In this document: piece by piece, positions 10,579 to 20,938 of the stretch
How positions within the stretch are numbered: position 1 is the stretch's first letter
Layout: each line of letters starts with the position of its first letter
From: Argyresthia goedartella
Lineage: Eukaryota; Arthropoda; Insecta; Lepidoptera; Argyresthiidae
Direction of reading: 5' to 3'
NCBI GenBank assembly: GCA_949825045.1
Contig: OX463822.1
Location: 1,431,001-1,495,000 of the forward strand
Length of the DNA stretch: 64,000 nt
Position numbers and translations under genes: made by a program
Notes under the pieces: generated by a model
What the model was told of the DNA's origin: nothing
What the model saw: only the letters and a program-made list of their open reading frames with translations
Databases searched by the model: none

Positions 10579-12105
10579 CTAATCAATAGGAAGGCGAGAA
10601 AGTGTTGCGACCGCTCTCTTGAGGACCGAGTCCCCCACCTTGACTTCTGCTGATCGAGGCGTGCCTTCCCGACCCGTGTACAAATTGACGATCCGTCCTC
10701 GTCTCCATCTCAATGATGGCAGGTTCGCATCCTTAATCAGCACCAAATCACCGACTTGAGGGGGGCTCGTCCGGTCAGTCCACTTAAGGCGCTGCTGCAA
10801 GATGTGCAAGTACTCAAGGGACCACCGTTTCCAAAAACCTTGAGCCATATGCTGCATCATTTGCCACCTAGTTAACCGACTTAACTTAAAATCACCGAAT
10901 GGGTATTCTGGCAGTGCGTTAAGGGGCTGACCTATCAGGAAGTGACCCGGCGTCAACGCTTCCAAATCATTTGGATCCGAACTGAGCGGGCACAATGGAC
11001 GCGAGTTCAGTGTCATTTCAATTTTACAGAACAGCGTCGCAAGCTCTTCAAAGCGTAGAAAGGTCTCACCGATGATCCTCGTCAGGTGCGACTTAGCCGA
11101 TTTAACCGCAGCCTCAAAAATTTCTCCCCAATGAGGACATCCCGACGGACTGAAAACCCATTCAATCCCTCGTCGGGAGCAAGCCGTACCGATGGCGTCC
11201 TGGTTACCGTTCAGGAATTGAGTGACCTCCTGCAGATATCGCCTGGCTCCGAAAAAATTTGTACCGTTGTCCGAACGGATTAATGTCGGGAGGCCCCTTC
11301 GTGAGACGAACCGATCTAGACATGCGATAAATGCCTCTGTAGTGAGGTCACTGACCACCTCCAAGTGGACTGCCTTCGTGGCCAAGCACACGAAGACGCA
11401 CAGGTATGCCTTCACTAATCTGGCGTTCCGTAGCTGTGAAGACTTGACCATGAATGGTCCCGCGAAATCCGTTCCGACACCCGCAAAGGGCCGGATTTCG
11501 TTAACCCTATCCGAGGGCAAATCGCCCATCTGGGGCTGAATCGTAGCCGCCTTGGCTCGATAACAAGGCAGGCACCGAACTACGACGCTACGCACTAAGC
11601 GTCTTCCCGATAGAATCCAGAACTCGCGCTGGAGAAACGCCATCAAGGCGTGGCATCCGATATGCCCATTCCGAATGTGTCGATCCTGTATCAACAGTTC
11701 AACCAACTTCCCTTTCCTAGGGAGTAACAACGGGTGGCGAGCCGCATAAGGCAGGTTGGCATTCCGCAGCCGACCTCCTACCCTCAGCAATCCTTGAGGG
11801 TCAATAAACGGGTTGAGCCGAGCCACAGCTCCCTTCAGTTGGACGCGTCCGCATCTCAGAATGTCCAGTTCGGACTTAAAGTGCACCGTCTGCACGTTCC
11901 GTACCAATGCGAACAACGCATGGTTCCGTTCCCGTGGTGTCAGGACCTGTGTCCGCACCCGTTGCGCCTCAGAATTTCGACAATTCCGCGCAAATCGGAA
12001 GATCCAGGCGGTCACATTGACCAGCTTGTCGAGCGAGCTGTACCGTTCCAGCAGGCTGAACTCCTCTTCCGGCTCTGGTTGCGTCGTACAGACACCGACT
12101 GTCAA
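10579..12105 (-). pseudogene. BEL/Pao pol, integrase segment
   Basis: 508-codon open segment. It holds the N-terminal zinc-binding region (HIRNGHIGCHA then a C-x-x-C), the DDE core with D in GTDFAGPF, D in SDNGTNF and E in PHWGEIFEAAVK, and a C-terminal Pao-specific domain ending in LSRLPID next to the 3' LTR. The catalytic triad is intact. The segment is separated from RNase H by a frame break at about 12100-12170, so it would not be made as part of the polyprotein. Its first ATG is just where the open frame happens to resume. Confidence 0.85.
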
Positions 12106-13080
12106 GGCGCCGTTCGCCGGGGTAACTGTAACCGAATCGGATTGGACTCATTGGCCAATCCGATTCGGCTTGAGTCAACCATTTTGGACCCCACCACAAG
12201 GGATGTCCAACTAACTCCGGAGCGTGACATCCACGAGACGCACAGTCTGCTGGGTTCATTTCCCCTGGAACATGTCTCCTGATTAAGGGAACTTCCGAAT
12301 TCAAAATCTGCGAAACCCGATTCGCCACAAAAATCTCCAGCTTGTGAACTGAAGCCTTCAGCCAGCATAACACGATCTGGCTGTCCGTCCAAGCGTAGAC
12401 CGTATCTTCTAACGCTATTGACCCACGAAGAACCGTCATCGTGTGGTTGACCAGACGAGTCAGGAGAGCCGCTCCTGAAAGCTCTAATTTGGGAATGGTC
12501 AGGCGAGTGCGCAACGGCGCAACCTTGCTCTTGGCCATGACCAACCGCACATCAACCTCCCCCGAGGAGTCGACCATACGCAGATACACCGCAGCTCCGT
12601 AGCCCTTCTCCGAGGCATCGCAAAACCCATGCAGGGTGGCGGTGTATCGTTTGGTGGGGACCAACCTCCGTGGCAGTGAAATCCGATTGATGCCAGGGAG
12701 GGTCGAAAAGAACGTTCCCACTCTGAGCTCAATGACCCGCCGATCGGTTCGTCCCATTTCAGCCCAGCAGACCAATTGCTGCATAACTTGAGCTGAAATG
12801 TTACCGGGGTGATCCACCCGTTTGGATAAAATGTCCTAGCCACCGTTGAAAGGACGTTCCGTTTCGTCCAGACCTTCGGGGAGTCCAACTCGACCCGATA
12901 CGAAAACATGTCTGACACCGGCTGGTACTGGAAGCCTAATACCATTCGGATTTTCCAGATTTTCGAAAACGTGGGGATCCTGCTGGTAGTCATCCGGAAG
13001 ACCAGACAGTAACTCTGGAGAGTTCGACATCCATTTCCGGAGCTCGTAACCTCCACCCCGTAAGAGCTCAACCAGCTCAT
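11969..13080 (-). pseudogene. BEL/Pao pol, end of RT and RNase H segment (frame-shifted)
   Basis: Two overlapping frames carry this part of the polyprotein. The frame over 12499-13080 continues the RT connection, with SPKVWTKRNVLSTVAR. The frame over 11969-12817 carries the Pao RNase H region, with HGFCDASEKGYGAAVY, KLELSGAALLTRLV and YAWTDSQIVL. At least one frame change lies near 12800-12900. The far end shifts again at a short inverted repeat at 12132-12168. This copy therefore cannot make a continuous pol. Confidence 0.8.
12132..12168. repeat. Short inverted repeat at the RNase H-integrase frame break
   Basis: Perfect 14-base arms, 12132-12145 and 12155-12168 (CCGAATCGGATTGG and its reverse complement), with a 9-base loop. 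It sits where the reading frame changes between RNase H and integrase in BEL/Pao copy 1. Confidence 0.8.
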
Positions 13081-14419
13081 CCCGTCGAGCGAGCGCCTCC
13101 TCTACGGAATCTGCACCGGTACAGATATCTTCCACGTAGAGATCCTGCTCCAGGATCGCTGCTCCTCTAGGGAAATTTAACCGTTCTCGATCCGCTAACT
13201 CCCGCAGAGTGCGAATCGCCAAATAAGGACTAGACCGTAGCCCGTACGTGTTGGTGTTCAGCTCGTACACCTTGATGGGCTGATCTGGGCTCTCTCGCCA
13301 CAGTATCAGCTGATACCGTCTATCGTCAGGGTGAATGACCGTCTGCCTAAACATCATCCGGATTTCAGCTACAAACACAACATTGTGTCGACGGAACCGT
13401 GTGATAACATCCGCGATGTCATGGTTCAACTTCGGCCCTGAATGCAAACACTGGTTCAGGTTCATGCCGTTAGATGTTGATGCTGATCCATCGTACACTA
13501 CCCGTATTTTGCCCTCCGGGGTCCTCAAGACCGCGTGATGAGGCAGGAAGCAGTGGTCTTCACGCTTCCAGTCGATACCCGAAACCGACATGTGGCCGAG
13601 CGACTCGTATTCCCGCATGAAGTCGACGTACTTCTGCCGGAAAATCCCGTCACGCTTCATGCGTCGTTCCATCGACAGAAGCCGCGTCTCGGCTGCATGG
13701 TGTGAACTGCCCAGCGGTGGGCGATCACTCCGGAATGGAAGACGTGTGATAAATCGACCTGACCGAAGGCGACCAGTATTGTTCCGATAAAACTGTTCAC
13801 ACTCTTCTTCAACCGGGTCCAACCGGCGGACCGTAGGTGATTCCTCCACCTCCCAAAACTTCTGTATCACCTCCGAGAGTACAGAACCGAATAAGGGACT
13901 ACTAGTCGCTAGGCGTGGGGCAGCCGGCATGACCGGACCCATTACCGCATGGCCCAGTCTGGTGTTGACCGAAACCAGACCAGTCGCCTGCAACACGTAG
14001 ACACCTGGCACTAACAGGTATCCCAAGGCATCAACACCCAATAAAATGTCTACTGGGCCCGGAATATCGAACTCCGGGTCAGCCAGTGACAACCCAGCGA
14101 CCAACTGTCGCACCGAGGGCAACAACCGTACGTGAGGGTGTGAGCCCATCACATTAGGCATGACTAATGCCGTGACCGTCAGATTCACCGATGAATCCAC
14201 CCGTGACGAGAGAGTAATCCGACATACTCCCTTAACGGAACCGACTTCCGTGTTCCCAATTCCCCGAATGGAATGTGGATACTCCCTTACCGAAATGCCC
14301 AACCGTCTTACAAGGTTGCACGAGACTAAGCACCCCTGGGCCCCCGAGTCCAATAGTGCTCGTGCCACACAAGATTTGCCGTCCGAACTCCACGCTATCA
14401 CAGAGGCGGTGGGGAGCAT
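12836..14419 (-). pseudogene. BEL/Pao pol, protease and reverse transcriptase segment
   Basis: 527-codon open segment. The aspartic protease motif is ALLDSGAQG near residue 21, followed by PVDILLGVDALG. The RT begins about residue 230 and includes HHAVLRTPEGKIRVVYDGSA and LHSGPKLNHDI. The motif A aspartate position reads AEIRMMFRQ, where the family has AD, and the motif C box reads YVED instead of YVDD. So the two catalytic aspartates look replaced by glutamate. The equivalent motif A in copy 2 (19673-20896) keeps AD. The frame stops at 12836 before RNase H. Likely dead as an RT, from decay rather than design. Confidence 0.85.
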
Positions 14420-14464
14420 GACCGTCTGTGGAGTGGCGGCACCCTGTAAGTGGGCGGCGTGTCC

Positions 14465-16264
14465 CTAGCGGGAACCTCCGCGGGATCCGAACCCGCTGAG
14501 ACCTCCGTCGGCCGTGGAGTAACTCGGCTGCTGATAAGCCACCGGCATATCAGACCGTATGTACATCAAGGGGTCCCAACCCGCATAATAGGCCCCTCGC
14601 TGTCCCGGTACCCGACCATACCGGACGGTGTACGGTGTGCCCCGTGGCCACCGTGGATGGATGGGGGAGAGCGGATCCAACCTGGGGCGCTCTAGGAATG
14701 GGGGCGACATCCGACTGTTCGCCTCCCTGTTCGCCTCCCAGAGCGACGGGCAGGGTGGCGCAGAAGGTGGTGTGCTCCCAGCCTTCGCGCCACTCATAGG
14801 TGCCATCTGACACCCGCCCGTAACACGCGGTGAGCCAGCGGCCCGAAGTCCTCGCTGACCGTGGACAGCGGCGACCGAACCCCGGCTATCCCGCATGTTA
14901 CCCCCCGCGCTGCCCCCTTCCCCTCGGGGGGAGTCCCGTCCGCGGGTACCCCAGTCACCCCGTTGGTGACTCCCGTTGCCCGGAGGGGGACTGGGTCCGG
15001 CCCTGGTTGGGCCCTGTGGCCGACCAACCTGAGTCTGGCCCTGGTGATCGTCCGAAGGACCTGACCGATTCAGGCACAACACTATGTGGTGCTTGCCACC
15101 ACAGCACTCACAGGGGAATGCGCGCGAGCACTCGCTCAGCGTGTGCGGCCCCAAACAACCGAAACACAATCGGTGGCGGAAGACTATCTTCCTGCGGGCA
15201 GCTACCCCGAGCGCCTTAAAGTTGGCGCAACCGGTCACTTCATGACCGGCACTGTCGCAGTGCGCACAGCCGTCACCCGACGGCGCGGCATTCAGAACGC
15301 CAAATTTTTTCGACCTCCCACCCCCCCGTGGGGGCGGGGGGCGCGGCCCCTCCCACACCCGCGCGGGTTGGCGCTGCACACTGGCCTCCATGTTCAGTGT
15401 GTCACATCGCCTGCATTCACCCTCCAAGAAATCAGTCAATTGGACAAGCGTGGGCAGTTCCGTGCTACTGCCCCCAGGCAGCTGTTCAAACCGACTTTGA
15501 ACAGCTGCAGGCAACCGTGACAAAACCATATACAAAACAATGTATGACCATTGGTCTACCGGAAGACCAAGGTTCTGAAGGGCCTTAGTGGCCACCAGCA
15601 CAGGGTTGAGCACCTGTACTCGGATGTCAACATCCCGGGTTACTCTAGGGATGCTAAACAGCTTCCACAGCTGCGCATCAACCAACCGCCGTTTGTGTTG
15701 GTAGCGGTCAAACAATATGGACCTGGCTATCTCATAATTGCCCGCCGTGACCGTTAGGTGACCGACCAACTCCTTCGGTTCACCCCGCAGAGCCATCAAT
15801 AGTTGGGCCAACTTGTAGGCCCGACCGTGGACCAAACTATCAAACAAATTAATGAAGGCCGGCCACTCATCAATTGCCCCACTGAAGGCCGGAATCTCCA
15901 GGTGTGGCAGCCGTCCAACAACACCCTTCGGGGGTGGGTCTCCGTTACCCTCCCCACGGTCATTCCTTCGCGACCGCTTTATTTTTTCCGCGCGACGCTC
16001 GATGTCACCCAAGCATTCCATCGCTTGGTCAGCATCCGCGCAGAGCTGTTTCACTGCAGCCACCGAGGCTTCATCAGTAAGCCCGAGAGCTTCAGCCTCC
16101 GCAGCCAGCCGACACACCTTCCCGACGCGTGTCATTGCGTCCTCCACACGCTTGAGCAGGACATCGTCCATGTCCGGTCGCTCCACATACTTATGAGCAT
16201 GGGCGAGCCATCTCATTTCCTCCCGGACACCATGCCGCAGTACCGTCAAGGGCGAAGGTGCCAT
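14465..16264 (-). CDS. gag: BEL/Pao gag
   Basis: 599 codons, open throughout. It would form the nucleocapsid particle and package element RNA. Residues about 118-270 are the DUF1759-type capsid region (LPHLEIPAFSGAIDEWPAF, then FDSLVHGRAYKLAQLL). Three zinc knuckles follow at residues 333-346 (CAHCDSAGHEVTGC), 367-379 (CFGCLGPHTLSEC) and 385-397 (CECCGGKHHIVLC), and then a low-complexity Pro/Gly/Arg tail. The start ATG at 16264 lies about 700 nt inside the element, after the leader. The protease-RT frame starts 46 nt beyond its stop. Confidence 0.9.
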   Translation of the reverse strand: MAPSPLTVLRHGVREEMRWLAHAHKYVERPDMDDVLLKRVEDAMTRVGKVCRLAAEAEALGLTDEASVAAVKQLCADADQAMECLGDIERRAEKIKRSRRNDRGEGNGDPPPKGVVGRLPHLEIPAFSGAIDEWPAFINLFDSLVHGRAYKLAQLLMALRGEPKELVGHLTVTAGNYEIARSILFDRYQHKRRLVDAQLWKLFSIPRVTRDVDIRVQVLNPVLVATKALQNLGLPVDQWSYIVLYMVLSRLPAAVQSRFEQLPGGSSTELPTLVQLTDFLEGECRRCDTLNMEASVQRQPARVWEGPRPPPPRGGGRSKKFGVLNAAPSGDGCAHCDSAGHEVTGCANFKALGVAARRKIVFRHRLCFGCLGPHTLSECSRAFPCECCGGKHHIVLCLNRSGPSDDHQGQTQVGRPQGPTRAGPSPPPGNGSHQRGDWGTRGRDSPRGEGGSAGGNMRDSRGSVAAVHGQRGLRAAGSPRVTGGCQMAPMSGAKAGSTPPSAPPCPSLWEANREANSRMSPPFLERPRLDPLSPIHPRWPRGTPYTVRYGRVPGQRGAYYAGWDPLMYIRSDMPVAYQQPSYSTADGGLSGFGSRGGSR

Positions 16265-16962
16265 GTTGACCGATTTAATAGATTCTGGTCTTATACTTCA
16301 CTACCGAACTAAGTATAGCCAGAGACCAGCACTTGCCTGTCAGCGCTGGGCACAGAAATTAAAACTAAGTTGTCAAAACTAAGGCAACCACTAAAACAAT
16401 AAAATCCTAAAAAATATTTAATATGGTCGCCCTGTGGACATACACCTTATAACTATACACTCTAAATCAATTAGAGAATGCCACCATAAATCACAATAAA
16501 AAAAACACACAAAAATTTATTATAAGAAAAAAGGCTATTTTTAATATAATGTAGGTAGCCGTGAACCTTCTAGAAGTGGCCCCTCCGATATGACCCACAC
16601 TTCTACTGAGGTCAGCAAAATCAGCTTAATACCCCTTAAATAGCCTGACCCTGCTCTGTAAACCGAAATAACACTGCAGTACTACAGAACCCGACGTTCT
16701 ACCACAAGCAATACAATATAGTTACTTCGCGGGATGACCCTTCAATCCTTTATGCGCACAAACAGTAGTTTCCGACTACAAATTTATAATAATCATTAAC
16801 TAAATCGTCAATTATACGTTCACTAACCGAAATGAACCTAAATTGTGGTATACCGACCACAAGACTCACTCACAAAATGATTGCCGACCAATCTGAGGTA
16901 CCCTATCCCACAACAAAAAAACAACCCTACAACCGTCCGTGAATCGATTTCCTACTAGGAAA

Positions 16963-16978
16963 CCACGCTCTGCTACCA
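16963..16978 (-). promoter_or_regulatory. Primer-binding site of BEL/Pao copy 1
   Basis: On the minus strand, TGGTAGCAGAGCGTGG begins two bases inside the 5' LTR. An initial TGG is expected of a site that pairs with a tRNA CCA end. A near-identical site, with one extra base, sits at the matching place in copy 2 (22981-22997), so the two families use the same or a very similar primer tRNA. I do not assign the tRNA species. Confidence 0.7.
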
Positions 16979-16980
16979 GA

Positions 16981-17491
16981 TGTTAATTTCCACGCCTTAA
17001 CCGACAGGGCGTGGAATCTTGATAGGGTTGTTTTTCAGTGGAATGTCACGAAGCAGTACTGACCTTGACGCCGTGGACCGGAATTCGAAAGCTCAATTCG
17101 AGGCAGGAATACGGGATGAGAAACACCAGGGGGCTGGGTGAAAGGCGTCGAATCTTACTCTCTTCGCAGCCGTGATGCTTGCGACACAAAGGGTCGCTGT
17201 CCGAACGCGACGAATTGATCCCCGAATCACTTCAACCTTTCACAACACGAAGCACTCACTCCGATGACGTGAAATCTACTTATTTCCCGACGATTGTTCC
17301 GCGATTAGTATTAATTAACATTCAACCAAGCTTCCCGATGCTGGTGCCGACTTTCTTACATGTGCAAAAGAAGATAACCTCTAACTCGTCATTTCGTTTC
17401 TATGCAAGTGACAGCTAGTGATGTCCCGATCACTCGCGGTCGATCCGCGCAACGAAAAAGCCGGTGCGTTCCGAAGCATAAATATTAAACA
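16981..17491 (-). repeat. 5' LTR of BEL/Pao copy 1
   Basis: 511 bp, pairing with 10032-10547. It should contain the promoter and polyadenylation signals of the element; I could not pick out a TATA box with confidence. The region 16265-16962 between it and gag is the untranslated leader, AT-rich and without reading frames. Confidence 0.9.
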
Positions 17492-17654
17492 TATAATTTC
17501 CCCCTCCACTCCCCTCTCTTGGATTTTTTTCTTGTGTAGAATGAAGTCCTTAGTGTGCCTCTTAAGTTTCATTGAAATCCGTCGATAATCCCTGTAGTGT
17601 CTCTAGAAATAATTACTTTTGGCTCGTCAGCACCCCATCGGTAACTTGCTGCTC

Positions 17655-17752
17655 GCTCGGCGGTCGGCGGTCGGCGGTCGGCGGTCGGCGGTCGGCGGTC
17701 GGCGGTCGGCGGTCGGCGGTCGGCGGTCGGCGGTCGGCGGTCGGCGGTCGGA
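17655..17752. repeat. 7-bp GC-rich minisatellite
   Basis: About thirteen head-to-tail copies of CGGCGGT in AT-rich surroundings. It encodes no meaningful protein. It lies just outside the BEL/Pao element. Confidence 0.95.
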
Positions 17753-17929
17753 CGACAACTGTCTCACTCAGACAAAACAATACTATAATTTATAGATATA
17801 TAGCTAATACACTACATCCCTCCCTTGTTTAAATAATTTATGTTATTGTTTTATTTAATAATAATAATAATATTGCCAATGAATATTTTACCAGAAACCA
17901 TACCATGATGTAAATAATATCAACAATGT

Positions 17930-18055
17930 ATTATTTCAATTAAGGAACTCAGTTCTTTTGTCCACCATCACAAGGATACATTTACACAGCATTCAATATT
18001 TAATCACTGATATCAGTGATTTTCGTATCCTTGTTATGAACTCTCATTGAAGCTT
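17930..18055. repeat. Palindromic block with nested inverted repeats
   Basis: A perfect 20-base palindrome, AATCACTGATATCAGTGATT, occupies 18002-18021. It is flanked by CAAGGATAC (about 17970) and its inverse GTATCCTTG (about 18025). The nested symmetry suggests a small foldback/MITE remnant. Confidence 0.5.
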
Positions 18056-18104
18056 CTTCGTTAATTAACCCTATTTATTCTGTAAGTTTGGCTTTGGCTT
18101 GGCA

Positions 18105-18262
18105 TTTAAACTCTTCACTACCTAATGAGTATTCGGTTCGAATTTTATTTTCTTTGGTCATGTTTTTAACATAAACTTTATGTCCTGGTTCAATATCACA
18201 ACCTTAGCTTTCCTCATTCTATCTGCATAGTTCTTTCCCTTTTTTCCATTCCAGATTTTTTA
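18105..18262 (-). pseudogene. LTR retrotransposon integrase C-terminal relic
   Basis: The minus-strand reading gives GKNYADRMRKAK, then after a one-base frame shift DIEPGHKVYVKNMTKENKI. This resembles the integrase C-terminal block of Ty3/gypsy-like elements (ADRKRKAK...GDKVYVKN...NKL). The surrounding 18000-18650 holds no other intact frame. A small, broken fragment. Confidence 0.55.
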
Positions 18263-19019
18263 TGCTTCACTTCTACAACAAATTCCAAGATACCGCTGCC
18301 ATTCAATAAATAAAATATGTAACTCAGAGGACGTTTTTCCCGTCCAGTTATGAAACGTACTATTGTACACCCAAGTTTAGATACAAGATCAAAAATAACG
18401 CCACATCATTCAACTTGAGCATTGGTGAAATCGACGTGGTCATGAATGCGATACTAGTAGTCTACTCGAAAGCTAATAATACTTTGAATAATTCTGGACA
18501 AATGACTACTAGCTATGACACACAAAATATGTTTTCTATATGGTGAAAAGCATTAATCATCCCACTATCTAAAACTTTCGGTCCTGCATCTTTTATAGAG
18601 TGTCGTCTAGTACTCATAACACAACCCTTATTGACTTACTACGGGCCTAGTTTGATTTGTGAAAGATTGTCCTCTGATATTTATTTATTATACTCATTAT
18701 CTCAATATATTTATAATCCACGTAAAAAGCACTACGTTTCTCTTCAGCATTGTATTGAATTTATTTAGGTACCTGTTTATAACATTTGATCTATGTTTAT
18801 TATGTATGCCGCTCCAAAATTGGAATGTATAGTCACGAGCGCAGATATATATTAGACGCTGTTTAAATCATCTGTTACAGATGATATTGGCCTTATGGTG
18901 ACGATCATTTATTACGTACTCGAGTATGTAGTTTATATTAATAAGGGTTACATATTCTATAAGTTTTAGGTATATATCATGTTTTATGTTGTACACCAGA
19001 TCAACAATTACACTATGTT

Positions 19020-19110
19020 GGTTTGCTGGAAGCGATGTCCTTAGAGATAAGCTCGCCTTTATTTATAAGTTCAGTATTTTATTTCTGTATGATGTTTGTT
19101 CGTTGCATGT
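19020..19110 (+). repeat. LINE 3' end family D
   Basis: It contains GATAAGCTCGCCTTTAT. The same block occurs reversed (GTACAAAGGCGAGCTTATC and relatives) at about 25610-25705, 47440-47480, 49880-50015 and 58215-58330. The recurrent end block followed by unrelated sequence fits 3' ends of 5'-truncated non-LTR elements. No protein-coding part of this family is identifiable in the window. Confidence 0.5.
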
Positions 19111-19384
19111 TTCCGTTATATACAGGGCCATTACCCAGGGGTCTGTAAATTATCGCGTATACTTTCGAACGCAATATTTTCACTTACGTCTTCCGAACTA
19201 TACATCAGCATTACGCCGCAATCGTGTATACTTCGGAATGGTCTACGCCAATTTTATGGTTCCGTTATATACTGCGCTATTGCCCAATGTAAATACTCGT
19301 GTTATTAAATAAATATTTCATGTGTATTTAAGTTTATATATCAGCGATTAATATCAGAGTTTAATTTAACCGCACATAAAAAAT

Positions 19385-19610
19385 ACTGATTTTCACAGCA
19401 AATATCAGGGAAAACACTGCGGTAGCTTAGGTGAAGGGTAAAGGGGACGAGCGAATCGAAGTCCCTTTATCTTTCATGTTAGGTTGACATGTAAGAACAA
19501 CATAAAATACGTAATACAAACTTAAGGACAAATAAAATATTTAAAGTGATTTTATTGAACCTTTTTTGCTGTGCAACTCAGTATTTTTGATGTGCTATTA
19601 AATAATACCT
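19385..19610 (+). mobile_element. Short hairpin-bearing repeat family B, copy 1 (type 1 ends)
   Basis: The ends are inverted: ACTGATTTTCACAGCAAA on the left and TTTGCTGTGCAACTCAGTA on the right. The core has GCGGTAGCTTAGGTGAAGGG, then a GC-rich block, then GTTAGGTTGACATGTAAGAA. In this copy the hairpin is worn (AAAGGGGACGAGCGAATCGA). No coding capacity, so a non-autonomous element. Confidence 0.65.
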
Positions 19611-19672
19611 TTGATAGCGTGCGTAAGAGTGCGTGAGACACTGTATAGTTTGGAACTAAACATTACTAAACA

Positions 19673-20896
19673 CTAACTAAACACGAACACGTATGAGTTA
19701 CGGCTAGACCGTAACCCATACGTGTTCGTGTTTAACTCATAGACCTTGACTGGCTCGGCCGTGGTCTCACGCCAAACTATCAACGGATACCTTCTGTCAG
19801 CCGGATGAATTACTGTTTGCCTAAACTTCATCCGAATGTCTGCGACAAATACAATCTGGTGTCTCCGAAAGCTCGTGAGAATATCCGAAATATCACGACT
19901 CAACTTGGGTCCCGAATGTAGACACTGATTCAGGGACATCCCGTTCGAGGTAGGTGCTGACCCATCAAAAACAACTCGAATCTTGCCGGTAGGGGTTCGC
20001 AGGACGGCATGGTGTGGAAGGAAACAATGATCCTCAGATCTCCAGTCCACACCCGATACCGACATGTGTCCTAACGACTCATACTCCCTCATGAAATCGA
20101 CGTATTTTTGTTTAAATACGGCGTCCCTTGACATCCTACGCTCCATCGACATCAATCTCGTCTCAGCCATCTTCCTAGATTCTCCTAGTGGCGGTCGATC
20201 GGCCCTGAAAGGCAGTCGAGTTACAAAACGACCAGAACGAAGGCGACCAGTACTATTCTGGTAAAACAACTCGCACTCTTCTTCGTCTGCGTCGACTCGA
20301 CGAACGGTGGGAAGTTCCTCTATCTCCCAGAAACGTTGGATAGCGTCTGACAACGCTGAGCCAATAAGTATGCCATCTGACTCGGCAGGCCTAACCATTG
20401 GCAATGCCGGACCCATGATCACGTGACCAAACTTAGTATCCACAGCAATCAATCCGTCCGGCTGAAGAACTCGCCGATCGGACAACAGAAACCTACCCAG
20501 AACGTCTGCTCCCAGTAGCAGGTCGACCGGGGCTGGAGTGTCAAAATCATGATCCGCCAACTTGAGTCCTGATGTCAGGAATCGAACGGCCGGATTCAAC
20601 TTCACCAAGGAGTGTCTGCCCATGACATGCTTCATTACTAAAGCTTGCACGGATGTTTTTGTCAAAATGTCATAACGTGGTGAGAACGTGATCACCGATT
20701 GACCAACTACATTCGTAACCGTAACATTCCCCACGCCCCGTATTGATTTATTATACCTATTTACCTTGAGGCTCAACCATTTTGCTAAATCATTCGATAC
20801 AATGCAGCCCTGAGCTCCAGAATCTAATAGGGCGCGAACGTATGTTGGGTTGCCCGCCAAATCCCAAACAAGCACAGAGGCGATCGGTAACACCAC
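19673..20896 (-). pseudogene. BEL/Pao copy 2, protease and truncated RT
   Basis: 407-codon frame with the protease motif ALLDSGAQG near residue 22, PVDLLLGADVLG, the Pao linker, and RT as far as VFVADIRMKFRQ and YELNTNTYGLRSS. The motif A aspartate is retained here. The RT is cut off before the YVDD region, so the rest of pol and the 3' LTR are missing. The cut coincides with a fold-back palindrome (19678-19734). The last few codons translate the inverted copy and are not element protein. Confidence 0.85.
19678..19734. repeat. Fold-back palindrome at the truncation of BEL/Pao copy 2
   Basis: Arms 19678-19703 and 19709-19734 pair at 25 of 26 positions, with loop CTAGA. The right arm is retrotransposon coding sequence. 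The left arm is its inverted copy, outside the element homology. Confidence 0.9.
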
Positions 20897-20938
20897 CGTC
20901 TCCGGTTGGGGGGCAACAAATTGTTGGGCCGCAAATTC

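Larger units (their letters stand above)
10032..17491 (-). mobile_element. BEL/Pao LTR retrotransposon, full length (copy 1)
   Basis: A complete element of 7460 bp on the minus strand: 5' LTR 16981-17491, primer-binding site, untranslated leader, gag 14465-16264, protease-RT, RNase H, integrase 10579-12105 and 3' LTR 10032-10547. The domain order PR-RT-RNaseH-IN and the gag with three zinc knuckles fit BEL/Pao. No envelope frame is present. Both LTRs start TGTT and end ACA on the + strand. The bases just outside are TATTA on the left and TATAA on the right, a possible imperfect 5-bp target duplication. The polyprotein is interrupted at two or more points, so this copy is not self-sufficient. 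Confidence 0.92.

Noticed and set aside
10579..16264. An envelope gene that would make the BEL/Pao element virus-like
   Set aside because: The integrase frame ends 31 bases before the 3' LTR and no further frame exists, so there is no envelope.
14450..16312. Several + strand open frames of 60-170 codons across 14450-16312
   Set aside because: They lie antisense to the BEL/Pao gag, in GC-rich coding sequence, and have no recognisable domain.
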